DNA of 64,000 nucleotides, from the NCBI GenBank assembly GCA_026986575.1, contig JALSOH010000004.1, positions 496,001 to 560,000 on the forward strand, written 5' to 3'. This document shows positions 34,668 through 44,397 of the stretch, piece after piece (position 1 is the stretch's first letter; each line of letters starts with the position of its first letter). Both the position numbers and the translations under genes were made by a program. The DNA comes from Thermoproteota archaeon (GTDB lineage: Archaea > Korarchaeota > Korarchaeia > Korarchaeales > Korarchaeaceae). The notes under the pieces were generated by a model. The model did no database searches. It worked only from the letters and a program-made list of their open reading frames with translations, and was not told where the DNA came from.

Positions 34668-35393
34668 ATGATGATAGCCCCCGGCGTCGAGTACAGAGAA
34701 GAAAAGAGAGAGCTCTTGGTCCAAGGTGAGAGGGTCATCCCCAGCGTGAGGAGGTTCTTCGATCTCCTCACAGTCTTAGAGGATCCAGATGCTCTCAAGG
34801 AGGACGGCAACGCGTACTTCATGTATAGGGATCTCCCCCCGCTGAGAGGGAGCTGGGCCCGTTTCGACGTAACGATAATCCCGCCTTGGATGGTTGGAAG
34901 GGAGTATGCTAAGACAAAGGGCCACTATCATAGACCTCCCTCGGCGGGCAAGCCCTCCTACCCTGAGGTCTATCAGGTACACTCCGGAAATGCAATTTAC
35001 CTCCTCCAAAGAGCAGGTTCCTCACCCACGGAGATAGTGGATTTCATAGTGGTGAGGGCATCACCGGGAGATGTAGTGGTCATACCACCTAACTATGGAC
35101 ATGTAACAGTTAACCCGGGCGAAGAGACGCTCATCATGAGCAATCTGATCTACAGGGAGGTTAAATCGGATTATGGGCCGTATGAGAGGCTCAGAGGAGC
35201 TGCCTACTACTACACGGTCGAAGGATTTGTCAGGAACGGACGTTACTCCTCAATACCGGAGATAAGAGAGGGTAAACCACTCTGGAGGTCCCAATCCATC
35301 GCGATCGATTTCTTGGAGGACGAGAATTCCTACTCATGGTTGAAGGACGTTGACAGGGCGTGCGAGGAGGGATTCCTCGGTGTTAGGTGTTAA
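34668..35393 (+). CDS. pgi: Cupin-type glucose-6-phosphate isomerase
   Basis: About 241 residues. The cupin metal site is seen as TKGHYHRPPS, PEVYQVHSGNAIYLLQ and PPNYGHVTVNPG, that is H-x-H, E and H ligands as in the archaeal cupin phosphoglucose isomerase of Pyrococcus. It interconverts glucose 6-phosphate and fructose 6-phosphate. The C-terminus is longer than in the 189-residue Pyrococcus enzyme. Start is ATG 34668 (ATG 34671 follows). The end overlaps the zinc-ribbon gene by 14 bases. Confidence 0.8.
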   Translation: MMIAPGVEYREEKRELLVQGERVIPSVRRFFDLLTVLEDPDALKEDGNAYFMYRDLPPLRGSWARFDVTIIPPWMVGREYAKTKGHYHRPPSAGKPSYPEVYQVHSGNAIYLLQRAGSSPTEIVDFIVVRASPGDVVVIPPNYGHVTVNPGEETLIMSNLIYREVKSDYGPYERLRGAAYYYTVEGFVRNGRYSSIPEIREGKPLWRSQSIAIDFLEDENSYSWLKDVDRACEEGFLGVRC

Positions 35394-36015
35394 TCTCCGT
35401 GGAGAGGATCTAGTAACCTTCATTTGGAACTTTCTAAACAGGGAAGAGGTGATCACGGGAAAAAACGATGTCTTGGAGAGGGTGGCTGCTAAGGGACTCT
35501 TGACATCTCAGAGAGTGACTACTTTCTCCTGCGATGGACCCACCTATGCCGTCTTGAAGTGCCCTTCCTGCGGTGCCAGCGACTTGGAAGTGATGGAGGC
35601 CTGGATCCACGTCCCCTGTGGATCAGTGACTTATGAAAGAAGTGCATGCCCTAAATGCGGCTCCGTCACGAGCGAGGAGCTGGTCCCAATAGGTCCTGTG
35701 TACAGGTGCAGATCCTGCGGAGCGATAGTCACTTATCCCACCGTGGAGACCCCCTGCGGGCACCTCACCATAGGCAGTTTCGTCATGTACAGATTGACCG
35801 AGGAAGGAAAGGACCTCATAAGGAAAGTCAGAGGAGAGTTGGAGAGACTACCCGATCCTAAGATAATCTTGGCCGATCTGAAGGTGACGAGAGTAGAGGC
35901 CCTTCTACTAGACGGATCCATTGGCGTAATCTTGGGAACTAATGACGAATATCAGAGGAGTAGGGAGGGGAAACTCTCCGAGCTTGGACTGAAGATCAAA
36001 ATCTTGGAAATTTAA
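35380..36015 (+). CDS. Multi-zinc-ribbon protein of unknown function
   Basis: About 211 residues from GTG 35380, which follows GAGGAGGG at good ribosome spacing. Three cysteine pairs form zinc ribbons, CPSCGAS, CPKCGSVTSEE and CRSCGAIV, with further single cysteines (HVPCGS, ETPCGHL). The C-terminal third is an alpha/beta segment without recognisable family. It may bind nucleic acid or protein. It is translationally coupled to the isomerase gene, and no functional link is obvious. Confidence 0.6.
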   Translation: MLGVNLRGEDLVTFIWNFLNREEVITGKNDVLERVAAKGLLTSQRVTTFSCDGPTYAVLKCPSCGASDLEVMEAWIHVPCGSVTYERSACPKCGSVTSEELVPIGPVYRCRSCGAIVTYPTVETPCGHLTIGSFVMYRLTEEGKDLIRKVRGELERLPDPKIILADLKVTRVEALLLDGSIGVILGTNDEYQRSREGKLSELGLKIKILEI

Positions 36016-37283
36016 GAGGGTGGTCTGTACTCCTTCCCACCTCTAATATGCCCGTACCCTATGAGTCTCCACCTGTTGCCTATCCTAGACGAGATGGCAA
36101 CCCTCTGGTTGAGCTCAGCTGTGGCGGGTATCCTCAGTAGGAGGGTCATCTCATCCTCGGGAGTCATGTCCCTAAGCACGGCCGGCACGGTGGCCGTGCC
36201 GACGTTCAACTGTATGAACTCACCCTTGCTGGGTTTCTTGACCTCCATCTCCTCCTTAGTACCTACTATCTTCTCGAAGAACTTGGCCTCTACATCCAGC
36301 TCAACCCAAGTGGGCGGCAGCTCCCCAGGCATTCCAACTACGTTGCCCACCATGTTGTCGGCTTTGGTGAGTGCTGGGTCTAGGAGGGTCCCCACACCTA
36401 TGAGCCCTCCTGGATAGGCCTCGTCTAGAGGAGTGTTCTCGCTCCTCAGGCTCACTATCTTTGTCGTGAGCGGGATGAACTTACCGGCCCTATAGGCTCC
36501 GGGCCTTATCTCTATCTCATCGTTCACTCTGAACCTTCCTTGGATGATAGTGCCTCCGAGCACGCCACCCACGAGCTTGTCTGGCCTCGTTCCCGGCTTG
36601 TTTACATCGAAGGACCTGGCCACGTACATTCTAGGGGACCTGGTGGGATCCCTAGGCGGAGGAGCGAATCTCCTCACCATCTCCCTGATTAGATAGCCGA
36701 TATTCACCCCATGTAGGGCGGAAACGGGGATTATAGGCGGGATCTCATCCAGATAGCTCCTCAGAAACTCCACAATCTGCTCGTAATTCTTCAGAGCTTC
36801 CTCATCACTGACAAGCTCTATCTTGGTCTGAACCACTATGATCTGCTTGACATCCATTATCTTCAGGGCGACTAAGTGCTCCCTAGTTTGGGGCTGAGGG
36901 GCTGGCTCGTTGGCTGCGATGACCAGTAAAGCTGCATCCATTAACGTGGATCCTGCTAGCATAGTGGCCATTAAGGTGTCATGACCGGGACAGTCCACGA
37001 AGGAGACCTTCCTGAGGAGGACAGTCTCCCCTCCGTCTATGGGACATCTCTCCATGGTGGTGTAGCACTTGGCATCGTCTCCTCCGCATGACTTGCACTT
37101 TCTCAAATCGGCGTTTGCGTATCCTAGCTTTATGGTGATACCCCTCCTTAGCTCCTCGCTGTGCCTCTCGGGCCATATACCCGTCAAAGCTTGGACTAGG
37201 GTGGACTTGCCGTGGTCTACGTGGCCAGCTGTCCCTATGTTCATCTCGGGCTGTAAGACTATCCTGTCAACTTCATTTCCCAT
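36012..37283 (-). CDS. Translation initiation factor aIF2 subunit gamma
   Basis: 423 residues. GTPase motifs GTAGHVDHGKSTL, FVDCPGHDTLMATML and VVQTKIELV, plus the zinc knuckle CKSCGGDDAKC...CP within the G domain that marks aIF2-gamma. It brings initiator Met-tRNA to the ribosome with the alpha and beta subunits. The start is fixed by GGTGATCCAATG. It ends the translation gene cluster. Confidence 0.95.
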   Translation of the reverse strand: MGNEVDRIVLQPEMNIGTAGHVDHGKSTLVQALTGIWPERHSEELRRGITIKLGYANADLRKCKSCGGDDAKCYTTMERCPIDGGETVLLRKVSFVDCPGHDTLMATMLAGSTLMDAALLVIAANEPAPQPQTREHLVALKIMDVKQIIVVQTKIELVSDEEALKNYEQIVEFLRSYLDEIPPIIPVSALHGVNIGYLIREMVRRFAPPPRDPTRSPRMYVARSFDVNKPGTRPDKLVGGVLGGTIIQGRFRVNDEIEIRPGAYRAGKFIPLTTKIVSLRSENTPLDEAYPGGLIGVGTLLDPALTKADNMVGNVVGMPGELPPTWVELDVEAKFFEKIVGTKEEMEVKKPSKGEFIQLNVGTATVPAVLRDMTPEDEMTLLLRIPATAELNQRVAISSRIGNRWRLIGYGHIRGGKEYRPPS

Positions 37284-37293
37284 TGGATCACCT

Positions 37294-37728
37294 TCAGGAG
37301 GCCTCGGCTTCCGCCTCCTCCTTTTTCAGCAATTCCTCTAAAGTTTTCTCCCCGACCTTAACGACTCTTAGGTTTATCTGCTTTATAGCATCGGATATTA
37401 TGGCACCCCTTACGGTCTTAGCCCTCCTCTCTCCCTTCTTCCTCGGGTGAAACCCTGGTGGTGATGACAAGAGGACCTTCTTCTTCCCCGGTATCTGGAG
37501 AGAGGGGTGCATTGGGAAGCCATCCTTGTCGGTCCCACCAGTTATCTTGAATGTATATCCCGCTAGGCCGAAGGCATCTCCACTGATCTCCTCTCCTATC
37601 CTCCTCCCCACGAAGAACTTGATGTTATCTTTGGGCAGCTTAACGTGGAAGGTCTTACCAGTATTGGGATCGCCGATGTCGAGCACGAGGAACTCTTCCT
37701 CTACTCTTCTCCTCCTTCTCATCGCCAT
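37294..37728 (-). CDS. Ribosomal protein S6e
   Basis: 144 residues. Family marks are VLDIGDPNTGKTFHVKL, GRRIGEEISGDAFGLAGYTFKITGGTDKDGFPM and HPRKKGERRAKTVRGAIISDAI. A structural protein of the archaeal small subunit. It lies between aIF5B and aIF2-gamma, an arrangement seen in many archaea. Confidence 0.95.
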   Translation of the reverse strand: MAMRRRRRVEEEFLVLDIGDPNTGKTFHVKLPKDNIKFFVGRRIGEEISGDAFGLAGYTFKITGGTDKDGFPMHPSLQIPGKKKVLLSSPPGFHPRKKGERRAKTVRGAIISDAIKQINLRVVKVGEKTLEELLKKEEAEAEAS

Positions 37729-37778
37729 GGGATGGAATCACCTTCCCGAAACTGACCACTTCAGTTATATAAGTTGAA

Positions 37779-39599
37779 CTACTCAGGAGAGCTGGCTCCC
37801 CGGGAGTACCTGATCCAGAGGATCTGTCTGTACAGCTCCTTTTCGTCATCGCTCATCTTGCTGAAGTATATGGAGCGGGCCTTATCTTCCTCGAACTCGG
37901 ACACCTCAGTGTAAAGCTTCCTGCCCTCCCTAACGTTCCTCCCTACTACGCCGCCCTTTATTGAGATCGCTACCCTCTGCCCAGCCTTAGCCTCGGGTAT
38001 CCTGTTCCCCTCGTACTGGATGTCTAGTATAGTTCCGACCCTCCTCCCGCTCTCGTTCATCAGAGGATAGCCAGGCCTTATTCTACCCCTGAGGACCTCG
38101 ACTCCCACGATGGCGGGGTCGCTCCTCCTGAAAATGAAGTCCGGTAAAACCAAGATTTCAGCCGGGAATACGGCCTGTGAAAGTACTCTCTCCTCCTCTC
38201 TCCTCTTCAGCTCCTCCAAGTACTCTTTGAATCTCTCAATCAGCCTGTAAATGATAACATCGGTGAATATGGGGATCTTCCTGTCCTTTGCCTCTCTCTT
38301 TGCGTCCTCTTTCACCTTCACGTTGAACGCCAGTATCACTGCGAACTTCTCCTCTTTCTGCTTTATCACAGCCGCCTCAAACACATCCACTTTGGAGACA
38401 TCGCCTATATCGGCCCTCCTTATCGGTATGCCTTCCTTCTGGAGCTGAGCTATCAGGGCCTCCAGCGTGCCTAACGTGTCTGCCTTGACTATCACGCCAA
38501 CCTTATCCGTCTTTATGATGATACGCTCTACCTCCTCCTGAACCTCCTTCCTGACCTCCTCTATTCTCTCCCTATCTCTAACTACATATAGGGGAGATCC
38601 GGCGAGCACCTCATCCAAATTAGGTGCGGAGATCATCACTCCAGCAGCTGCTGAGACTTCATCAACTCTCCTGAACTTCTTCGTCGCCCTCATCTCCTGC
38701 AGGGGTTCTGGAACTAGTAGCGCCCTCACCTTCGTCACGACCGGTCCGTTGACGCCAGCCACCACTATGGTGTCGTCTTTCCTTAGGACCCCGTCGTAGA
38801 TTATGGCTGTCAGCACCGTACCCAGTCCCTGCTGCTGCTTGACCTCGAGCACTGTACCCCTTCCTTCTTCGGTGGTTATCTCCAACCTGTCGAGCATGAA
38901 CCTCTGCACGAGTCCTATGAGCATCGTTAAAAGGTCCGGAATGCCCTCCCCCGTCACCGCGCTGGTCGGTACGATGGCGAAGGTCTTGGTGAAGTCTTGG
39001 ACCCTATCGTACCTGTCGGCGTAGATTCCTAGGGTGGCCAGCTGATCCACCACCCTGTAGAGCCTCTTCTCCAACTCAGCCAGAACGGAAGGTGGCTGCT
39101 CTTTCTCAGCCAAGATGAAAGGTCTGCCCTCCTCAGACTTCCAGCCGTAGAGGGTGTCTATCTTGTTGAGCGCTATGACGAAGGGAACTCTCCTCTCCTT
39201 GAGTATGTTTATGGACTCGATGGTCTGGGGCTGCACTCCCCCATTTATGTCTATCACTAAGATAGCTATGTCCGCTACAGAACCACCCCTCCTCCTCAGG
39301 TTGGAGAATACCTCGTGTCCGGGCAGATCTATAAAGAGCAAACCTCCAGTCTTTATCTCGAACTTGAGGTTGAGGACTCTCATCACAGGCTCGCATATCT
39401 CGTAGATCACATCAGTAGGTATCTCGGAAGCCCCCACGTGTTGGGTTATCGAGCCTGGCTCCTTAGCTGCTACCCTAGTCCTCCTGATGTAGTCCAGAAG
39501 GGTAGTCTTACCTGAGTCCACGTGGCCCAAAACAGATACTAGGGGCTGTCTGTACCTCTTATCCTTATCTCCCTTGTCCTTACCGTCCTTCTTGGGCAA
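37779..39599 (-). CDS. infB: Translation initiation factor aIF5B
   Basis: 606 residues from TTG 39599, preceded by GGTGAC. G1 motif GHVDSGKTTLLDYIRRT, G3 DLPGHEVFSNLRRRG, G4 ALNKID. The remaining domains II-IV are complete and of archaeal length. It promotes ribosomal subunit joining at initiation. Confidence 0.95.
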   Translation of the reverse strand: MPKKDGKDKGDKDKRYRQPLVSVLGHVDSGKTTLLDYIRRTRVAAKEPGSITQHVGASEIPTDVIYEICEPVMRVLNLKFEIKTGGLLFIDLPGHEVFSNLRRRGGSVADIAILVIDINGGVQPQTIESINILKERRVPFVIALNKIDTLYGWKSEEGRPFILAEKEQPPSVLAELEKRLYRVVDQLATLGIYADRYDRVQDFTKTFAIVPTSAVTGEGIPDLLTMLIGLVQRFMLDRLEITTEEGRGTVLEVKQQQGLGTVLTAIIYDGVLRKDDTIVVAGVNGPVVTKVRALLVPEPLQEMRATKKFRRVDEVSAAAGVMISAPNLDEVLAGSPLYVVRDRERIEEVRKEVQEEVERIIIKTDKVGVIVKADTLGTLEALIAQLQKEGIPIRRADIGDVSKVDVFEAAVIKQKEEKFAVILAFNVKVKEDAKREAKDRKIPIFTDVIIYRLIERFKEYLEELKRREEERVLSQAVFPAEILVLPDFIFRRSDPAIVGVEVLRGRIRPGYPLMNESGRRVGTILDIQYEGNRIPEAKAGQRVAISIKGGVVGRNVREGRKLYTEVSEFEEDKARSIYFSKMSDDEKELYRQILWIRYSRGASSPE

Positions 39600-39629
39600 T
39601 TAGAGTCACCGTGAGATAAAAGGAGGGTT

Positions 39630-39824
39630 CTACTTTCCCTCCTTCTTGGGCTTCTTCCTGACCCACTTAACCTTCTTGGGGTTCCTACCCAGTTTGAGGT
39701 AGTTCTTGGCGCACTTGGAGGAACAGAAATACAAGATGGTACCATCGGCCTTCACGTACATCCAGCCGTGTCCGGGCTCGACATCGCTACCGCAGAACGC
39801 ACACTTCTTTAGCAATATGGACAT
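39630..39824 (-). CDS. Ribosomal protein L24e
   Basis: 64 residues with the four zinc cysteines CAFCG and [10 protein letters not shown] and the basic tail [12 protein letters not shown]. Large-subunit protein. Ribosome site GGTGATTGAATG fixes the start, five bases after S28e. Confidence 0.95.
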   Translation of the reverse strand: MSILLKKCAFCGSDVEPGHGWMYVKADGTILYFCSSKCAKNYLKLGRNPKKVKWVRKKPKKEGK

Positions 39825-39828
39825 TCAA

Positions 39829-40047
39829 TCACCTCGGCTTCAGCTTCCTAGCCTCCATCTCGGTCTCTCTAAGGATTAGTATGTCCCCTATCCTCACTGG
39901 CCCCTTGACGTTCCTAGTCAGTACCCTTCCCCTGTCCTTCCCGACGAGGATCTTGGCTCTGACCTGTATGACATCTCCAGCTACGCCCGTGCGGCCTATT
40001 ATCTCGACTACCTCGGCCGGGTATCCCTTGTCCGCCTCTTGGGACAT
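39829..40047 (-). CDS. Ribosomal protein S28e
   Basis: 72 residues. [42 protein letters not shown] and the terminal [11 protein letters not shown] are the family signature. Small-subunit protein. Start fixed by GGTGATTGAATG. Confidence 0.96.
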   Translation of the reverse strand: MSQEADKGYPAEVVEIIGRTGVAGDVIQVRAKILVGKDRGRVLTRNVKGPVRIGDILILRETEMEARKLKPR

Positions 40048-40091
40048 TCAATCACCTTCAGAAAGGATAGGGGATGAGCATGTTTTTTAAA

Positions 40092-40490
40092 CTACTCGGT
40101 CCCTTCAGTTCCCCTGACCTCCTTTATCTTCTCTATAAGGGCCTCCAAGAGGCTCTTGGCCTGCCCGGCATCCACCACAGCGACTGAGGATGCGGGAACT
40201 TCTATACCAGCGGCCTTCCCCAAGTCCTCCTTGCTCGGGACGTAAGCATAGGGGACACCCTTGTCGTCGCATAGCAGCGGCAAGTGAGCCACTATCTCTG
40301 GGGGATTCACATCCTCCGCTATGATTACGAAGAGGGCCTCACCCCTCTCCACAGCCTTCGTGGTCTCGTTGACGCCCTTCCTGACCTTGCCACCGGTCTC
40401 CCGGGCGGTCTGGACTAACTCAAGTATCTTGGGAACGAGGTCATCAGGGACCTCAAACTTCACATAGAAGGGTTTGTCCTGAGCCGTCAT
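40092..40490 (-). CDS. Ribosomal protein L7Ae
   Basis: 132 residues. L7Ae binds kink-turns in 23S rRNA and, in archaea, in box C/D and H/ACA guide RNAs and RNase P. Seen: [39 protein letters not shown] and [11 protein letters not shown]. First ribosomal gene of the L7Ae-S28e-L24e-aIF5B run. Confidence 0.96.
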   Translation of the reverse strand: MTAQDKPFYVKFEVPDDLVPKILELVQTARETGGKVRKGVNETTKAVERGEALFVIIAEDVNPPEIVAHLPLLCDDKGVPYAYVPSKEDLGKAAGIEVPASSVAVVDAGQAKSLLEALIEKIKEVRGTEGTE

Positions 40491-40520
40491 CCTTCATTCC
40501 CCGGAGGGGGCCGGGGAGTG

Positions 40521-41603
40521 TCATATAAAAATATGCCTCTCATTCGCGAGGGTCTTCAATGGACCCGTCAGCAGGTATTTCTTGGTCAATCGGAGCTGGT
40601 TTACTGTGAGAGATCCAGTGAGGAACGCGGCGAGTTTCATCTCGAAAATAAATTTATTTAACTCGTCCCTGACGCCGTCGCTCCCCTCCTCCACCGCGCG
40701 TATGAAGAAGGGACGGGCGGCACCAGCCATGTGGGCGCCCAAAGCCAAGCATTTAGCAGCATCCAGGCCGGATCTGACCCCTCCAGAGCCTATGACTTTG
40801 ATGCCAAGGGTGGAGACCTCCATTACCGCAAGAGGTGTGGGTAACCCCCAGTCGGCGAACCTCCTCGAGGCAACCCATCTAACGGATCCCTCAGGGGATC
40901 TCTCTCCCTCTATTAGGGACCAACTCGTCCCCCCCTGCCCGGCCACATCTATTATCCTAACACCGGCCCTCTTCAGGACTAGCGCGGCCTCTTTGGATAC
41001 CCCCGCACCCACCTCTTTCACTATCACCGGGACATCTAGCTCCCTTACCACATCCCTTATCGCCACCAAGGATCCCGTGAAATCAACCGATCCCTCGGGT
41101 TGTATTACCTCCTGTAGGGGATTGAGGTGAATCGCTAGGGCATCGGCATCTATCATATCAACCGCTCTCTTCGCGTTGTCTGGTCCCTCATCTCCTATGA
41201 CGTGAGATATGCCCAAGTTGGCTATGACTGGAACCTCCGTGGCCATCTCTCTTACTATAGAGTAGGTCCTTACGAGATTCTCATTCCTCAAAGCTGCTCT
41301 CTGGCTGCCAACCCCTATAGCAACTCCCTCTGCTTGGGCTGCCTCAGCTAGAGCCCTATTTATGGATAAAGTCGCCTCATGGCCGCCAGTCATTCCCTCT
41401 ATCAGGAGAGGAGCCTTAAGCTCGTATCCCAAGAACTTCCATGAGAGATCTACATCGTCAAAGGAGGCATCCGGCAGGGGATTGTGGAGCAGTCTCACAT
41501 GCTCGAACCAAGAGAGGGTGGTGCTGAGGTCTACATCGTCCCTCTTAGCTATCATTATGTGCTCGATTTTACGCTGAGAGGTTTCCTCGGGATCCTCAAT
41601 CAT
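40521..41603 (-). CDS. fni: Type 2 isopentenyl-diphosphate isomerase
   Basis: 360 residues, FMN-dependent. It interconverts isopentenyl and dimethylallyl diphosphate for archaeal lipid synthesis. Seen: RKIEHIMIAKRDDV at the N-terminus, LLIEGMTGGHEA, IGVGSQRAAL, HLNPLQEVIQPEG (substrate-binding Asn/Gln), VIVKEVGAGVSKEAA and the FMN phosphate region IGSGGVRSGLDAAKCLALGA. It overlaps the MEMO gene by ATGA. Confidence 0.94.
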   Translation of the reverse strand: MIEDPEETSQRKIEHIMIAKRDDVDLSTTLSWFEHVRLLHNPLPDASFDDVDLSWKFLGYELKAPLLIEGMTGGHEATLSINRALAEAAQAEGVAIGVGSQRAALRNENLVRTYSIVREMATEVPVIANLGISHVIGDEGPDNAKRAVDMIDADALAIHLNPLQEVIQPEGSVDFTGSLVAIRDVVRELDVPVIVKEVGAGVSKEAALVLKRAGVRIIDVAGQGGTSWSLIEGERSPEGSVRWVASRRFADWGLPTPLAVMEVSTLGIKVIGSGGVRSGLDAAKCLALGAHMAGAARPFFIRAVEEGSDGVRDELNKFIFEMKLAAFLTGSLTVNQLRLTKKYLLTGPLKTLANERHIFI

Positions 41604-42457
41604 CTCGCGAACACCACCGAAGCGTAGCCCACCACGAAGGACCTGTCGCCACTCGCCTCAGCGCTGGTGGAGTACCTCACGAGCTCGCCCCTGTCAACAC
41701 CCTTCAACTTCGCGAAAGTTATGGCCACTGAGGCAGGTCCAGGACCACACATGGAAACATCCAGCTCGAACAGGGTCCTGAATAATCTCTCCACATCCAT
41801 GTCTAAGATCGCTTCCAATGCAGCCGTGTCCCTCCTCCTCGCCTCCTCTTCCGGCAGATAATGAGACATATCTGATGAGGCTATCACCACGACATCCTTC
41901 TTCAGAAATTCGGAGGCGAGGCTTATGGCCTTCCCTAGAGATGTAGCTGAGGAAGGATCCTGAACGCCCATGGCAATGGGGACTATCTTGGGCGAACCGT
42001 ATATTGCCTGTAAGAACGGTATCTGGACCTCTATGGAGTGCTCCGACATGTGAGCTAGGTCATCGAACTCCAAATCCTCGAAGTACTCTTTAATGGATAG
42101 GGCGAACTCCCTATCAACTTCAACCATGCCCAAAGGCGTTTCCCAGTAATCCGCATTAGAAACGGAGAACGCGGCACCAAGTCCCGTGTGATTCGGGCCT
42201 AAAATGACGAATGTTTCAGGGATCCCGTCTCTAGCCAAGACCGAGTAACCAGCAGCTGCCGTCCTCCCCGAGTATACATATCCGGCGTGGGGCGATATCA
42301 GAGAGGCTATCTTCCTCTCCCCAGATGGATTCGGTGAGGGGATCCCGCTCTCTCCAATGCTTAGGAACAACTCCCTCATCATGGAAAGGAGGTCGTCCGG
42401 ATCGGAGGGGTAAAAAGAGCCAGCGACGGCTGGCCTTCTGACCTCCAATAGTTTCAC
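41600..42457 (-). CDS. MEMO family protein (AmmeMemoRadiSam protein B)
   Basis: 285 residues. [63 protein letters not shown] and ASSDMSHYL are the MEMO signature; the His/Asp/Glu residues resemble those of LigB-type dioxygenases. Biochemical role unsettled. The start is GTG overlapping the stop of S2. Its place between S2 and the isomerase is common in archaea. Confidence 0.9.
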   Translation of the reverse strand: MKLLEVRRPAVAGSFYPSDPDDLLSMMRELFLSIGESGIPSPNPSGERKIASLISPHAGYVYSGRTAAAGYSVLARDGIPETFVILGPNHTGLGAAFSVSNADYWETPLGMVEVDREFALSIKEYFEDLEFDDLAHMSEHSIEVQIPFLQAIYGSPKIVPIAMGVQDPSSATSLGKAISLASEFLKKDVVVIASSDMSHYLPEEEARRRDTAALEAILDMDVERLFRTLFELDVSMCGPGPASVAITFAKLKGVDRGELVRYSTSAEASGDRSFVVGYASVVFAR

Positions 42458-43107
42458 CTGAGACCCATTATCCTAGTGGCGAAGTCCTCGTAGCTCTCCT
42501 CGAGATCGCCGTCGGGAGGTATGTCTCCCCTGTTTCTGAGGACCTCCCTTGTCAGAAGCCAGTAGACTAGGGCTAATGCCCTCCTTCCCTTATTGTTGGC
42601 GGGTATCGCCAAGTCTATGTTCTCCAGCGTGTTGTCAGCATCCACTAAGGCCACCACGGGTATGCCCAGCTTGACGGATTCGACATGAATCTGTCTGTCC
42701 ACCCTGGGATCGGACAGGAGCACGACATCGGGCTCCAAGTGGAGGGGCGCTTGGGGGTTGGTTAGGGTACCTGGAAGTATCCTCCCGGTTATGTAAGTGG
42801 CACCGGTGTATTCAGCGAACTTTCTCACGGGCTTGAATCCATAGATCCTAGCTGAAACGGCAAGTATTTTTTCTGGCTCGAACCTAGCCAAGAACTTCCC
42901 TGCAACCCTGATCCTCTCGTCCAGCTTTTTTATATCTATCATGCACAGACCGTCTGGTCTCACCTTGTAGATGAACTTCTCCATGTCCTTCGTCCGTATC
43001 CTAGTGCCCACGTGGACACCTGCTGACAGGTACTTCTGCTTCGGTATCAGCAGATCCTTATCCTCCACTGGAGGTACATTAGAGAGACTCATATCGTCAT
43101 ATCCCAT
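42454..43107 (-). CDS. Ribosomal protein S2
   Basis: 217 residues. [64 protein letters not shown] and [17 protein letters not shown] are archaeal S2 hallmarks. Small-subunit protein. Start fixed by GGTGATTAAATG. Confidence 0.96.
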   Translation of the reverse strand: MGYDDMSLSNVPPVEDKDLLIPKQKYLSAGVHVGTRIRTKDMEKFIYKVRPDGLCMIDIKKLDERIRVAGKFLARFEPEKILAVSARIYGFKPVRKFAEYTGATYITGRILPGTLTNPQAPLHLEPDVVLLSDPRVDRQIHVESVKLGIPVVALVDADNTLENIDLAIPANNKGRRALALVYWLLTREVLRNRGDIPPDGDLEESYEDFATRIMGLR

Positions 43108-43111
43108 TTAA

Positions 43112-43315
43112 TCACCTCTCCATAACTGGAGTGAAGGACAGCTCCAGCTCGGCAAGATCTATGTGGCTTATGAACATCCTCCGGCAGCAGTATCGGGTCA
43201 CACCTAGGGAGTCCAGCACCTTACTTGGATCCTCCCCGGACATGACCCTCCGAGAGAACTCTTCCCACTTATCCCCTATCACGCTGCCGCAGGTGAAGCA
43301 CCTCACCGGGAACAT
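43112..43315 (-). CDS. rpoN: RNA polymerase subunit N (RpoN/Rpb10)
   Basis: 67 residues. The zinc site CFTCGS plus [13 protein letters not shown] is diagnostic. A small assembly subunit of archaeal RNA polymerase. First gene of the large minus-strand run down to aIF2-gamma. Confidence 0.96.
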   Translation of the reverse strand: MFPVRCFTCGSVIGDKWEEFSRRVMSGEDPSKVLDSLGVTRYCCRRMFISHIDLAELELSFTPVMER

Positions 43316-43410
43316 ATCCTGACCTCGGCTGGGTATGACCTACCGAGGTTATTAAATTATGCCGTTGGGAGAGCTCCTGAAGGGAATGTTTCTAGGGAGG
43401 TTGATGGGAA

Positions 43411-44397
43411 ATGGCGTTCGAGCTCTGGATAGAGAAGTACAGGCCGAGGACCTTGGATGACATAGTGGACCAGGAGGATGTCATCCGGGCCCTTAAAGGT
43501 TTTGTGGAGAAGAGGTCCATGCCACACCTTCTCTTCGCAGGTCCTGCCGGGACTGGAAAAACCACTACTGCCTTAGCCCTAGCTCACGACATCTACGGTT
43601 CAGAAGAGCTCCTGAGGGCCAACTACATGGAGCTCAACGCCAGCGATGAGAGGGGCATCGACACCATAAGGACGAAGATAAAGGATTTCGCCAAGACGGC
43701 GCCCTTTGGTGACGTCCCATTCAAAATAATACACCTCGATGAGGCAGACAGCCTCACGGCTGACGCTCAGCACGCCCTCAGGAGGATAATGGAGATGTAC
43801 TCCGCCACCACGAGATTCATTCTGGCCTGCAACTACTCCTCCAAGATAATAGAGCCGATTCAGTCGAGGTGCGCGGTCTTCAGATTCGGTCCTATACCAG
43901 AGGAGGCCGTCAGGGAGAGGCTCGTAATGATAGCTGAGAAGGAGGGTGTGAAGTACACGGAGGAGGGCATATCAGCCATAGTATACGTGGCTGAGGGGGA
44001 TCTTAGGAGGGCCATCAACCTGCTGCAGACCGCCTCTGCCATGGCGGACGAAGTTGATGCCAAGGTCGTGTACAGGGTAGCGGGACTCGCCCACCCCGAG
44101 GAGGTGAGAGGGATGATAAACGCCGCACTGAAGGGGAGATTCGTCGCCGCTAGGGACATGCTCAGAAACCTCATGATAAACTACGGGATGTCCGCTCAGG
44201 ACGTTATCAAGCAGCTAAACAGGGAGATCATAGCCAGCAAGTCCATTCCAGATAAGATGAAGGCTCAGCTTATGGTATTCCTCAGTGAAGTCGACTTTAG
44301 GGTGACCGAAGGCGCCCACGGGGATGTCCAGCTTGCGGCCATGTTAGCCAAACTTGTTGAGCTAGGTGAGTCCAATGGCGGACCTTCCTTGGACTGA
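43411..44397 (+). CDS. rfcS: Replication factor C small subunit
   Basis: 328 residues. WIEKYRPRTLDDIVDQ, Walker A GPAGTGKTTTALA, ELNASDERGID, Walker B IIHLDEADSLT, and the arginine finger region NYSSKIIEPIQSRCAVF. With the large subunit it loads PCNA onto primed DNA. The large subunit gene begins inside its last codons. Confidence 0.96.
   Translation: MAFELWIEKYRPRTLDDIVDQEDVIRALKGFVEKRSMPHLLFAGPAGTGKTTTALALAHDIYGSEELLRANYMELNASDERGIDTIRTKIKDFAKTAPFGDVPFKIIHLDEADSLTADAQHALRRIMEMYSATTRFILACNYSSKIIEPIQSRCAVFRFGPIPEEAVRERLVMIAEKEGVKYTEEGISAIVYVAEGDLRRAINLLQTASAMADEVDAKVVYRVAGLAHPEEVRGMINAALKGRFVAARDMLRNLMINYGMSAQDVIKQLNREIIASKSIPDKMKAQLMVFLSEVDFRVTEGAHGDVQLAAMLAKLVELGESNGGPSLD

Noticed and set aside
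34607-34822. Longer N-terminus for the Cys-Ala membrane protein (72 extra codons)
   Set aside because: The extension runs through the TATA box and into the divergent isomerase gene, and would bury the signal peptide.
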